Positions 18,301-26,931 of a stretch of DNA of 64,000 nucleotides are shown piece by piece (within the stretch, counting starts at the first letter, position 1; each line of letters starts with the position of its first letter). Where the stretch lies: the NCBI GenBank assembly GCA_905214795.1, contig CAJMNM010000001.1, forward strand, positions 272,533 through 336,532, in the 5' to 3' direction. The translations under genes were made by a program, and so were the position numbers. This stretch comes from an uncultured bacterium (GTDB lineage: Bacteria > Bacteroidota > Bacteroidia > Bacteroidales > Bacteroidaceae). A model generated the notes under the pieces. It had not been told where the DNA came from. It worked only from the letters and a program-made list of their open reading frames with translations, and ran no database searches.

Positions 18301-20085
18301 TCACTCTTCTTCATCACCGCCTATAGTCGGTTTCATTTTCGGATAATAATCATAATAACTTTTTTCTTTACCAATACTTTCGTAATTACTTAAGTTGGTC
18401 GGTTCATTGCTGAATCCTGCCTTATCACCATTTGAATTGATGGCGTCTATTTCTTGAGCGAAAATCAAAGAGAACGGATTCCAATAACCCAGATAAGGAT
18501 GATAGAGAATCCAGTCAGGAAGCTCACCGGTAAGGAAACACAAGTTAATAGACAAAGCTTTCATCTTCGGCCAAATCTTGGGCGCACCTAACAGATAAGG
18601 TTTAGCCGTACTTATCGTATCAATGAATTTCTTAGCTTCTTCTGTCTCAGCCAAATCCTTATTAAAATCGTCTTCTGTATATTTCGGGAATCCGGCCTCA
18701 AGCAATTCCTTATCGCTAGGAAGTCTACCTTCAAGCAGATTCAATGAGAGAGACAATTCTTCAAGTGCATCCCATTTTAAGAGCTTCATAAAATAAGTTT
18801 TATCAATAGCTCCCGGCAACTGATAATCTACATAACCTGTACACCATCTAAAACCTACACTATCCTTTTCCGTTACCTTTGTAAGGTCTTTTGTTGTGTC
18901 ATAACGACTGATCTTACTGATACGTAATCTCTTCAATTTCGGGAAGTTTTCTTTTGTAATAACATCCAACTGTCCGTTTTTAAGGTTATTACTACTCAAA
19001 TCCAAACATTCAAGCGTTTTACCCAGATCTTTAAAATTACTTGGTAATTCAACAAGACCATAAGCACTAATAGTCAACTCTTTCAGATTTCCATGTTTAG
19101 CTAACGAATCGATGAATTCGCCATCCAGTTTTATACTCTTTAAGAAAGTATTGGTATTTCCGGAAAAATAAATAGAGCGTGCTGTTCTCAAATACTTAAC
19201 CTGGTAAGGCAAAGTCTCATTAGTGTCGAACAATCTGAATCTGACTGATTTCAAACGGCCAAGCAAATCGGGATTATCAACCACTTCCTGGTCGGTTGCC
19301 TCCCACATTTCAACGCCATCCCAATACATCATGTTCTCACTGGCATCCCAACCTAACATACCCTTCATGCTATCGTAAATAGCCAATACTGCCAAAGAGT
19401 CACCTGCACGGTCATCTGTAATTTTAGGCGCTGACTTCTGTCTGACATTCAACGTAACGACATCACCTTCATCCGGTGTGATTACGATCTTGGCTGTACG
19501 CTCTGATTCAGATGTATTGATAGTCCAATTGAAACGCTGTTTGAAGGTTCGTGGACGGTCGCCATAATCATAATCCGGGACCTTATCTTTATATGTCAAC
19601 CATCCTGATGACTCTACGTTTACTGTAAAATTAACGTTAGCCGTCATCGTTACTTCCAAAAAGCGTTTATCAGCATCAGCTGAATTCTCTAATACTATTT
19701 CCTGATCGGCATTCTCTATATAGATTCCTTTCTCATATCCGGCCTGAACAACCTTTATCGTTTTATAGGCATTATTTGAAGAATAGAATCTGATTTCGGT
19801 TTCACGAAATCCTGCAATTACTGAAGAATCAACAGAAACTTCACAAATTCCAGGACCACTGCCTGCTGAAGGTGTCAGCTTTACCCATGAAGCATCAGTA
19901 CTGGTTTGCCAATTTACATTTCCAGATACTGTTACTAATTCAACACCTCCGTCGGCGTTCATGGTTATTTCACTTTTATCTATTGACAGTGTTGTGACCA
20001 GTTCCTCGTCTTCCTTACATGAAAACAAACAAACCGCACAAACCATTAATGCAACGACACTGTTTACTATTTTTTTCATATTCAT
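18301..20085 (-). CDS. BACON and leucine-rich-repeat lipoprotein
   Basis: A 594-aa lipoprotein with the lipid Cys at residue 23 (VCLFSC) followed by KEDEE, a strong surface-export pattern. Residues about 30-115 form a BACON domain (GNVNWQTSTDASWVKLTPSAG), and a second, more divergent beta domain spans about 120-215. From about 260 onward come leucine-rich repeats (LKELTISAYGLVELPSNF, LECLDLSSNNLKNG, LEELSLSLNLLEGRLP). BACON and LRR domains bind carbohydrates or proteins at the surface. Being in a SusCD/protease operon suggests substrate capture. The extreme C-terminus is acidic (GGDEEE). Confidence 0.85.
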   Translation of the reverse strand: MNMKKIVNSVVALMVCAVCLFSCKEDEELVTTLSIDKSEITMNADGGVELVTVSGNVNWQTSTDASWVKLTPSAGSGPGICEVSVDSSVIAGFRETEIRFYSSNNAYKTIKVVQAGYEKGIYIENADQEIVLENSADADKRFLEVTMTANVNFTVNVESSGWLTYKDKVPDYDYGDRPRTFKQRFNWTINTSESERTAKIVITPDEGDVVTLNVRQKSAPKITDDRAGDSLAVLAIYDSMKGMLGWDASENMMYWDGVEMWEATDQEVVDNPDLLGRLKSVRFRLFDTNETLPYQVKYLRTARSIYFSGNTNTFLKSIKLDGEFIDSLAKHGNLKELTISAYGLVELPSNFKDLGKTLECLDLSSNNLKNGQLDVITKENFPKLKRLRISKISRYDTTKDLTKVTEKDSVGFRWCTGYVDYQLPGAIDKTYFMKLLKWDALEELSLSLNLLEGRLPSDKELLEAGFPKYTEDDFNKDLAETEEAKKFIDTISTAKPYLLGAPKIWPKMKALSINLCFLTGELPDWILYHPYLGYWNPFSLIFAQEIDAINSNGDKAGFSNEPTNLSNYESIGKEKSYYDYYPKMKPTIGGDEEE

Positions 20086-20143
20086 CTTATTTTTCGTTTC
20101 CTTATCCTTAAGTCTAAATATTAACCCAAAGAAAATCCATACA

Positions 20144-22768
20144 TTATTCCAAGTCTAAAGCATCACATCCTCGAATATCCTGAGTAGGATCATAAATAAG
20201 GGTATACATACCAGCCTTAATATACGGACATACATCAGAAACATTGATGATTATATTAGGATTATCACTGATATCAAGCGTATATATTAAATATGAAATT
20301 GTCTCTGTATCAGGAACCTTTCCGATATTATTTCCACCTAAGAAGAGTGCACGTAAACCAATGTGCTCAGCTATACTTGCAGGCCATTCCTTATACACTC
20401 TATTACCTTTGTCATCACGCTGATTACGCAAAGCCAACACTGTAAGATATGAAATATTTGCTGCTCCCCATGGGAAACCTGTCAACTGATTTCCACTCAA
20501 ATCCAATCCATAAAGATATGGCAAGGTGTGGCCATCAAATGCATCCGGCAGCTTAGACAAACGATTATAAGTCAAGTCGAGTGTTGTCAGCAAATAAGTA
20601 TTTTTACCGGTCAAATCAGAACTATTAAAAGTGCTTATCTGATTTGCGCTCAAATTAAGCACGTTAAGCGGTGAACCAGTACTAAATAACACAGCCGGGA
20701 ATTTTTTCAGTTGATTACCAGCCAAAGAAATATTTGCGGTATTAACACCTGAGAATCCTACCAAACCTTCGTCTTTAATCTGATTATATGAGAAGTCAAC
20801 AGAACCGATAATATAAGGAGACGTCACGTCAAAAATATCCGGAAGATAAGACAGTTTGTTATGTGAGAATGTCAAAGACTCAACATCCTCCATACCACAG
20901 AACTTACCACTCTCATCAACATCTATCGTTGCAATCTCATTATAGTCGAAAGTTCCCTGTACCAAATTGACATTCTTTCCGAAAGCAGGCAGTTTCTTAA
21001 GTTTGTTGCTGACAAGGTCTATCTTACCCAACTTTTTGAAATTCTTTACTTCTGCAGGCAGTTCCTCCATATTGTTATAGCCTAGATAGAGAATCTGAAT
21101 TTTCTCCTTAGACGGACCAGTTGCCAAAGCTTTCAATCCTGCAGTAAAATCTGCTCCCTTGATTTGTTTATTCATTGCCATATTAACCTGTATAAGTTCT
21201 TTCATCTCGGCAATGACCATTGGGAACTTATCCAAATTCGGACAATTGTATATCTCTAAGTCTGTACAAGCGTCCAACCCCGCCATACCCGGACCTTCTT
21301 CTGAAGCCTCAGGCAGTTTCTTAATTGGAGAATTAGCAATGTACAAGACTTCCAATTTCTTTAATTTACCAATAGCAGCACTAATTCCTGAGATCTGATT
21401 GGTCAATTCTCCCCACATCACATCTTTCGTCTGAATACCTTTTTTCTGTATCTCAGGATTATATGTACCCTTTATCTTCATAGCCAACTGCAAGGGTTCT
21501 GAAAGATCAGCACGAATATCATGGCTTGCCACGTTATCCATATAATCATCACGTATAGCCTTCAAAGCAGAAGGTGTTAACTGACCTTTAAGACTTGTCA
21601 GAGGATTTTTATTTTCGTATGTCAGTAAGTCGTTATGTGTACCTAAGGCCAAAGTCTGCAATTCAGTAAGCTGACCAATGGCAGCCGGAACTTCACCTAT
21701 AGCACCAAAATCACCTATTGAAAGAGATGTGACACGGCCTTTATCGTTAAGAACAACACCCGGCTGATCGCCCCACATATCAACATCTTTATCGTCAAAG
21801 CTCCAGTTTGTACCTTTGGGATAATTTTGTCCATTGTATGACCATTGCTCACCATGCATCTTATCCCAGATTTCTTTCAAAGCCACATAATCCTTTATAT
21901 TATCTGCAGTTTCAAGTATAGTCACCGGTACATCTGCATCTGTTTCTGTATTATCTTCGACTGTAAAATCAGCCTGTTTGAGCACTTCGTCATTATAATA
22001 CTGCAAAATTGTGTTATTCTTATAAGCGGTATATGACAAAATCTCATAATTTCCAGCTTCCATAATAACCAACGAATCTATCTTACCATAAGAAGTACGA
22101 TAGCCATTACCGTTACCAGCAAAATCTTCAGTATATTCTACTTCCAGGCCATTAATTGATAATTGCTTTCTTGTATCCTTATTTCTTACCACAAGATTAA
22201 TCTCGTCAATACTGCTAAAAGGATAAGCTTCTCCGTCCTCTACAGATTTCTTTATAATATTCTTGACAAGGCGGAATTTAACCGTACCACGTGCTATTGC
22301 ATCCACTAACAGATCTTGAGTAATCAAGCCGCCCGTAGAGATTGTAAACTTTGTATCCTGTGTCGGTTGACCAACATAAATCTGATTTTCAGGTTTATCA
22401 TATAGATAATATCCCTTTACTGTATATTCGCCCGGAGTAAGTTCGAGCTTACTACTTCTTAGCCCATAAGCTGAATTCTCTTCATTATAGGCATTCAAAT
22501 CAAGTGTCTGTGAAAATTGCAGATTATCTTGATTGTTTAATATAACTTTAATCTTTGTCGCCTCGTTCAAGTAATCCAGTTGATTGCCGCCCGCACGTGT
22601 AGCCATACGCTTGTCATACGATGCGCTTTTGTAAAGCTTGAACTGGACATAACCGTTCTGCGGATTAGATAAGATATCATCATCAGAGCAGTTTGCGGTT
22701 ATCGCCATAAGTCCTAAAAACAGAAGACAAATCTGCAGCAGTTTGAATGTTTTAATTTTAAAGTTCAT
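20144..22768 (-). CDS. Large leucine-rich-repeat lipoprotein with N-terminal DUF4458-like domains
   Basis: An 874-aa lipoprotein with the lipid Cys at residue 27 (MAITANC) followed by SDDD. Two related beta domains fill about residues 35-290; both contain a YxxxxY(T/L)-type strand such as GEYTVKGYYLYDK and GNYEILSYTAYKNN, and I believe they correspond to DUF4458. A spacer reading LKEIWDKMHGEQWSYNG, typical of LRR caps, comes next. LRRs run to the C-terminus (LTELQTLALGTHN, LQILYLGYNNMEELP, LNVLNLSANQIS, LYGLDLSGNQL, LRALFLGGNNIGKVP). Probably a surface binding protein of the SusCD system. Confidence 0.82.
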   Translation of the reverse strand: MNFKIKTFKLLQICLLFLGLMAITANCSDDDILSNPQNGYVQFKLYKSASYDKRMATRAGGNQLDYLNEATKIKVILNNQDNLQFSQTLDLNAYNEENSAYGLRSSKLELTPGEYTVKGYYLYDKPENQIYVGQPTQDTKFTISTGGLITQDLLVDAIARGTVKFRLVKNIIKKSVEDGEAYPFSSIDEINLVVRNKDTRKQLSINGLEVEYTEDFAGNGNGYRTSYGKIDSLVIMEAGNYEILSYTAYKNNTILQYYNDEVLKQADFTVEDNTETDADVPVTILETADNIKDYVALKEIWDKMHGEQWSYNGQNYPKGTNWSFDDKDVDMWGDQPGVVLNDKGRVTSLSIGDFGAIGEVPAAIGQLTELQTLALGTHNDLLTYENKNPLTSLKGQLTPSALKAIRDDYMDNVASHDIRADLSEPLQLAMKIKGTYNPEIQKKGIQTKDVMWGELTNQISGISAAIGKLKKLEVLYIANSPIKKLPEASEEGPGMAGLDACTDLEIYNCPNLDKFPMVIAEMKELIQVNMAMNKQIKGADFTAGLKALATGPSKEKIQILYLGYNNMEELPAEVKNFKKLGKIDLVSNKLKKLPAFGKNVNLVQGTFDYNEIATIDVDESGKFCGMEDVESLTFSHNKLSYLPDIFDVTSPYIIGSVDFSYNQIKDEGLVGFSGVNTANISLAGNQLKKFPAVLFSTGSPLNVLNLSANQISTFNSSDLTGKNTYLLTTLDLTYNRLSKLPDAFDGHTLPYLYGLDLSGNQLTGFPWGAANISYLTVLALRNQRDDKGNRVYKEWPASIAEHIGLRALFLGGNNIGKVPDTETISYLIYTLDISDNPNIIINVSDVCPYIKAGMYTLIYDPTQDIRGCDALDLE

Positions 22769-22850
22769 AATTCTGAATACATGTTATTTTATTCTTTTTA
22801 CGGCCAGTCTCACACTGGTTCCTGTAATCACAAGAAAGCTTGAATGAGGG

Positions 22851-22875
22851 AACCGGCGCGCATAAGGCGCCGGTT
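22851..22875 (-). promoter_or_regulatory. Intercistronic GC-rich hairpin
   Basis: A perfect 9-bp stem AACCGGCGC/GCGCCGGTT with a 7-base loop lies 11 bases past the stop of the BACON gene, inside the operon. On the minus strand it is followed by CCCTCATTC and not by Ts. A smaller stem CCAGT/ACTGG sits at about 22804-22818. Such hairpins often protect upstream mRNA or reduce read-through. Confidence 0.55.
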
Positions 22876-22886
22876 TTCTATTTGAT

Positions 22887-24425
22887 TTATTGTACGTTAA
22901 TAATCAATGCTTTCTTGTTCAATGTGTCTGTTCCTCTGAAGGCCAAAATCATAGACTGATCGGCTGTTAAACTCAAGGTAAAACCAGACTCATCTGTAGT
23001 CATTCCTAATTCCCAAGTATCTTTGTTTAATTCTCCTCCTTCAAAAGTCATTCCCGGAACATTAGCGAAATCACTTCCATCCCATACATCAGCAGTCAAC
23101 ATAGGATTAATAGTCAATCTTGAACCTGCAGTAACATTTACAATATAGACCTGACTTTCATCCACAGAGAAGTTACCTACAATTGATTCCATCAGTCCAG
23201 TGCCACCATCACCTTGTTCACAAGTCATAGGCTGCCATCCTTGATAAAGCACCTCAAAACCGGCTGCGGCTGTTCCTGCAGCTTCCTGTTTGCAAGCCAA
23301 AACTGCATATTTCTCATAATTGGTATTTAAGTCTGAACCATCATCGGTCAAAATAATTCCATCGAAACTACCGCCATTACCCTGAGCCTGTTGATAAGCC
23401 TCGTCATAAACTGTTTTGGGCATTGCCAATATATAAGCAGTTCTTTCTGAACCGGAATTTTCTTTAAAGAAATCAATAGTCACATTTCCCTGGCCATCAT
23501 CTGACAAAGAAACAAAAGAACCGTAATCGTCTTCAATCACATTCATCCAGTTAGCATTCTGCTCAACTCTCAAGACCTTATATTGATTATCCTTTGCCAA
23601 GACCTTGAAGTTCAGAGGGAATGATGTAGCACCTACGCCTCCATCGACCATAGAACCTTCTTTCCAATAAGATTGACCATCACCGGCTACTGTCCACCAG
23701 AATGCACTTCCATCAATTCCATCTGATACAACTACACCGTCAGGCAAACCATTGAATGAAACCGGAACCTTAACATAAGTATCAGTATTCTGCATATAGA
23801 ATTTCAGAGTATCATTCAAAGCATTGGCCCAATAGCTCTTAACAACTTCCAAAGTCATCTGAACTTCAGTATTTGCATTACTTCTGATGGGCAAACCTTC
23901 TACAACTTCCAACCATTCCGGAGATTCTTTAAGTTCCCAGTTAAAGTTTCCTTTGAATGTAAACATGGCTTTCGCACCGTTGTTTGTATACTCAATCGCG
24001 ACCGGATGCTCATCATCATATGCTACCCCATCCTGATCTACGATACTTAAAGCCTGTCCCATACGAATCACACGTAAAACGACCTTTGTCTCACCAGACA
24101 TGGTTAATTTTACGTCAGCTGTATCTGATGCGGTTCCCTGCAACTCATCTGTAATATTCACAGTTACATTCTGCTCGCCGGCTTCACCAGACATTGTAGT
24201 CATGTTGTTTGAGAACTTACACCACAACTGGTTTGATTCTAACACCCATGCAGATGAAGCGTTAAAAGTCAAGTTCGTTTCACTACCTGCCTGAAGTGCT
24301 TCAACCTTCTGCTCCGGAAACGGAGTTTGCATACCGCCATCACTCTCGTTTTCATCACATGCGACAACGCTGACCATCGTCAAAGCAACAAATAGTGCTT
24401 TCTTCATAAAACTAAATGTTTTCAT
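22887..24425 (-). CDS. BACON-domain lipoprotein
   Basis: A 512-aa lipoprotein with the lipid Cys at residue 23 (MVSVVAC) followed by DENESDGG. The start may instead be the ATG seven residues in (MKKALFVALT). It carries consecutive BACON-like beta domains: NLTFNASSAWVLESNQLWCKFS (about 53-75), then AMFTFKGNFNWELKESPEWLEV (about 150-172), and a third around KVLRVEQNANWMNVIED (about 290). The C-terminal 130 residues are a separate beta-rich domain. In the SusCD operon it occupies the place of accessory surface lipoproteins that sit on the transporter complex. Confidence 0.82.
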   Translation of the reverse strand: MKTFSFMKKALFVALTMVSVVACDENESDGGMQTPFPEQKVEALQAGSETNLTFNASSAWVLESNQLWCKFSNNMTTMSGEAGEQNVTVNITDELQGTASDTADVKLTMSGETKVVLRVIRMGQALSIVDQDGVAYDDEHPVAIEYTNNGAKAMFTFKGNFNWELKESPEWLEVVEGLPIRSNANTEVQMTLEVVKSYWANALNDTLKFYMQNTDTYVKVPVSFNGLPDGVVVSDGIDGSAFWWTVAGDGQSYWKEGSMVDGGVGATSFPLNFKVLAKDNQYKVLRVEQNANWMNVIEDDYGSFVSLSDDGQGNVTIDFFKENSGSERTAYILAMPKTVYDEAYQQAQGNGGSFDGIILTDDGSDLNTNYEKYAVLACKQEAAGTAAAGFEVLYQGWQPMTCEQGDGGTGLMESIVGNFSVDESQVYIVNVTAGSRLTINPMLTADVWDGSDFANVPGMTFEGGELNKDTWELGMTTDESGFTLSLTADQSMILAFRGTDTLNKKALIINVQ

Positions 24426-24479
24426 ACTCTCTTTTATTTTTAAAGGTTAAACATAATTTATACCTTAATTATGAGAATT

Positions 24480-25382
24480 TTAATATCCTTGTTTCTTTAA
24501 ATATTCATATTCCTCATCAGAAATCCATTCTACCACATTTGCATAAGTACCTACCGTACCTATATCTTGCACATAGAATGTCATATATTGCAGGAAGAAG
24601 CCTTGACATACATTATAATATGAGATAGTACTTGTTGGCTGCATAACCCGTAACTTGTTGTCTCCCCACATAGCACCTTGGAAAGCATCGGAAGCCTTAC
24701 CTACAACCTGAGGTTCCATCTCCAGAATCGGCTCCAACGGTTTCTTCGTATTAAAGCTTACCTTTATATCATAACCGTCGAACAAGAAATCTTTTAAGAT
24801 AATTCCATTCTCATTCTCTGGGTCACGCACGGTTTCCAACAACCGGATTTCTGTATCGCTCATATAATCCGCAAAGAACGTAGAAGTCAGGACTGCATGT
24901 CCTACAAAGTCATCGATATTGAAAGGACAAACTTTCACCAATACTACTTTAGTCTCATCACCATAAAGATTCCATATCTTATCTTTTTGTGCGATGAGTT
25001 TCAAAGTAACTCCGATTGAATCGGTATCGTCAAATTTATCGAAATGCCCACGAATTTTAACAGCTCCTGCTCTTTCACCAGCCTTAATTGTCACTGTATT
25101 AGAGGCTAAATCATAATGCAGTCCTTCTATCGCATTACTTTCCTTATCTATAATTTCTACAGCATAAGTACGGTCATAATCACACGTAGTTGTTGCAACC
25201 ACCGGTATGTCATGATAGGTATTAGGATCTTGTATCGCTATTGATTGTAAAGTATCAGAAAACATCACATAATCCGGTCCGTCATAAGTAATGGTATCTG
25301 AGTCGCACCCAACAATAGCAAAAGCACTCAGTCCGGCCATAAAACCGGTCAGAACCTTTTTTGAAATTTTATGCAGTTTCAT
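24480..25382 (-). CDS. SusCD-associated lipoprotein with Calx-beta/DUF4984-like domains
   Basis: A 300-aa lipoprotein with the lipid Cys at residue 26 (AFAIVGC) followed by DSD. Residues about 40-150 look like a Calx-beta or DUF4843-like domain (NAIEGLHYDLASNTVTIKAGERAGAVKIRG). The C-terminal half (FNIDDFVGHAVLTSTFFADYMSD onward) resembles the DUF4984 domain found beside peptide-type SusCD pairs. It starts 22 bases after susD. I infer a role as a small surface lipoprotein bound to the SusCD complex. Domain names are from memory and need a profile search. Confidence 0.6.
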   Translation of the reverse strand: MKLHKISKKVLTGFMAGLSAFAIVGCDSDTITYDGPDYVMFSDTLQSIAIQDPNTYHDIPVVATTTCDYDRTYAVEIIDKESNAIEGLHYDLASNTVTIKAGERAGAVKIRGHFDKFDDTDSIGVTLKLIAQKDKIWNLYGDETKVVLVKVCPFNIDDFVGHAVLTSTFFADYMSDTEIRLLETVRDPENENGIILKDFLFDGYDIKVSFNTKKPLEPILEMEPQVVGKASDAFQGAMWGDNKLRVMQPTSTISYYNVCQGFFLQYMTFYVQDIGTVGTYANVVEWISDEEYEYLKKQGY

Positions 25383-25404
25383 TGTTATATAGACTTATAA
25401 ATCA

Positions 25405-26928
25405 TTATTTGTTACTATCATTCGGTTCGATATCCGCATCAGGCAAATCTATCTCATGCTGAGGAATAGGCCAAACAAACAACGGATTGTCAGCAGTAAT
25501 TTTCAAGCTACTTCCGTCTGCAATACTTTGTGTCTGCGGCTTACGCTCAAATCCACGTCCCCATCGTTTAAGGTCATTCAAACGGAAACCTTCCATAAAC
25601 AATTCACGTACACGCTCATCGCTAATCTCGTCAAGCCAGTTATCTTGTGAAAGCATTGCTGATCCGTAGCTTGAATAACGTGCCTTACGCAAAGTTGTCA
25701 AATCGTCAGCAGCCTTATTATAATTGTTCAAACGACAATATGCCTCAGCACGGATAAGATATTGCTCAGAAAGGCGGAACACCTTCGGCATACTGACATG
25801 CAGAATATTATAATTCTGAATAAAGTCCTGATTTCCGTTATACTTAATTAACAAAGGCCAAGTCAAACCGTGACTAAAACCTGTTGTTGCAGTTCCGAAG
25901 AAACTATTGTATCGCAAGTCATTGGCATTATATAACGCTAAGGCATCTGTTCCCGGTACATAATCCGGTCGGTAAGATACGAAGTCATAGTTCAAGAAGA
26001 CCTGTCCTAATTTACCACCATATGATGTCGGAGTGAAACCAACCTTCCAGATAATTTCTGTAGACTGATCATACTGCCACATGTAATCATAATAAGAATA
26101 ATTGCCAGTATAAATGGTATTAGCGTCAGACAATACGAACTGCTTGCTGTCAATTACTTCAGATGCCATATCTACAGCACCCTGCCAGTTCTCCATATAG
26201 AGGTATACTCTCGCACGAAGAGCAAGAACAGTATAATAAGAGAAATAAACATTATTATAATAAACCTCTGTATCCAATTCGTCATCGTCCGGTTTCAAAT
26301 AAGCCTCAGCCTTATCAAGGTCGTCCAAGACAAATTTATATGAAGCTTCAAGGGAAGAACGATACAACCGTCCAGGATTAGAATAACTGCTGACCAGTAC
26401 CACTCCCAGTTCATTTGCAGCCGTTTCAGGATGATATGCCTTACAGAAACATTTAATCAGTTCGGCATAAGCAAGCGCACGCGCGAAATGAACTTCACCT
26501 TTATATTCTTGCAACAAATCGTAAGCCTCATCATCTGTCAACGTATTTTCCCATTTGGCTACCTGCTCAAAAAAGAAGTTACAGTCACCAATAACCTTAT
26601 ATAAAGCACCATACACTTTTTCTATATCCTCATCTGTAGGCAGGATATTCCATCTCCAGATGTTTCCATAAACATTGGTATTACCATTAATCGCATAGAC
26701 CAAATCGGACTGGATATCCGGAAGCAACGTCAAGTTGCCACTATAAAGATAGGCGCTCTTGTAGTCAGCATAAATACCGATTACCGCCTGATTAGCTTCT
26801 TCAACATTTCTGATGGCCTGATCTGCCGGTACCGCGTCCGTCGGAACTTTGTCAAGACATGAAGTCGCAGTTACAGCCAGCGCCATGGCTATGAAGCAAA
26901 CTTTAATAGACCCTATAATTGTTCTCAT
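25405..26928 (-). CDS. SusD/RagB-family nutrient-binding lipoprotein
   Basis: A 507-aa lipoprotein: MRTIIGSIKVCFIAMALAVTATSC with the lipid Cys at residue 24. The family's N-terminal region (AIRNVEEANQAVIGIYADYKSA), the TPR helices (EVHFARALAYAELIKCFCKAYHP, LRARVYLYMENWQGAVDMASEVI) and the C-terminal block (VRELFMEGFRLNDLKRWGRGFE, then NPLFVWPIPQHEI) are all present. SusD proteins form the lid of a TonB-dependent SusC channel and bind the substrate. The start is 3 bases from the susC stop. With a protease and no glycoside hydrolases in the operon, peptides are the likely cargo. Confidence 0.95.
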   Translation of the reverse strand: MRTIIGSIKVCFIAMALAVTATSCLDKVPTDAVPADQAIRNVEEANQAVIGIYADYKSAYLYSGNLTLLPDIQSDLVYAINGNTNVYGNIWRWNILPTDEDIEKVYGALYKVIGDCNFFFEQVAKWENTLTDDEAYDLLQEYKGEVHFARALAYAELIKCFCKAYHPETAANELGVVLVSSYSNPGRLYRSSLEASYKFVLDDLDKAEAYLKPDDDELDTEVYYNNVYFSYYTVLALRARVYLYMENWQGAVDMASEVIDSKQFVLSDANTIYTGNYSYYDYMWQYDQSTEIIWKVGFTPTSYGGKLGQVFLNYDFVSYRPDYVPGTDALALYNANDLRYNSFFGTATTGFSHGLTWPLLIKYNGNQDFIQNYNILHVSMPKVFRLSEQYLIRAEAYCRLNNYNKAADDLTTLRKARYSSYGSAMLSQDNWLDEISDERVRELFMEGFRLNDLKRWGRGFERKPQTQSIADGSSLKITADNPLFVWPIPQHEIDLPDADIEPNDSNK

Positions 26929-26931
26929 TGT

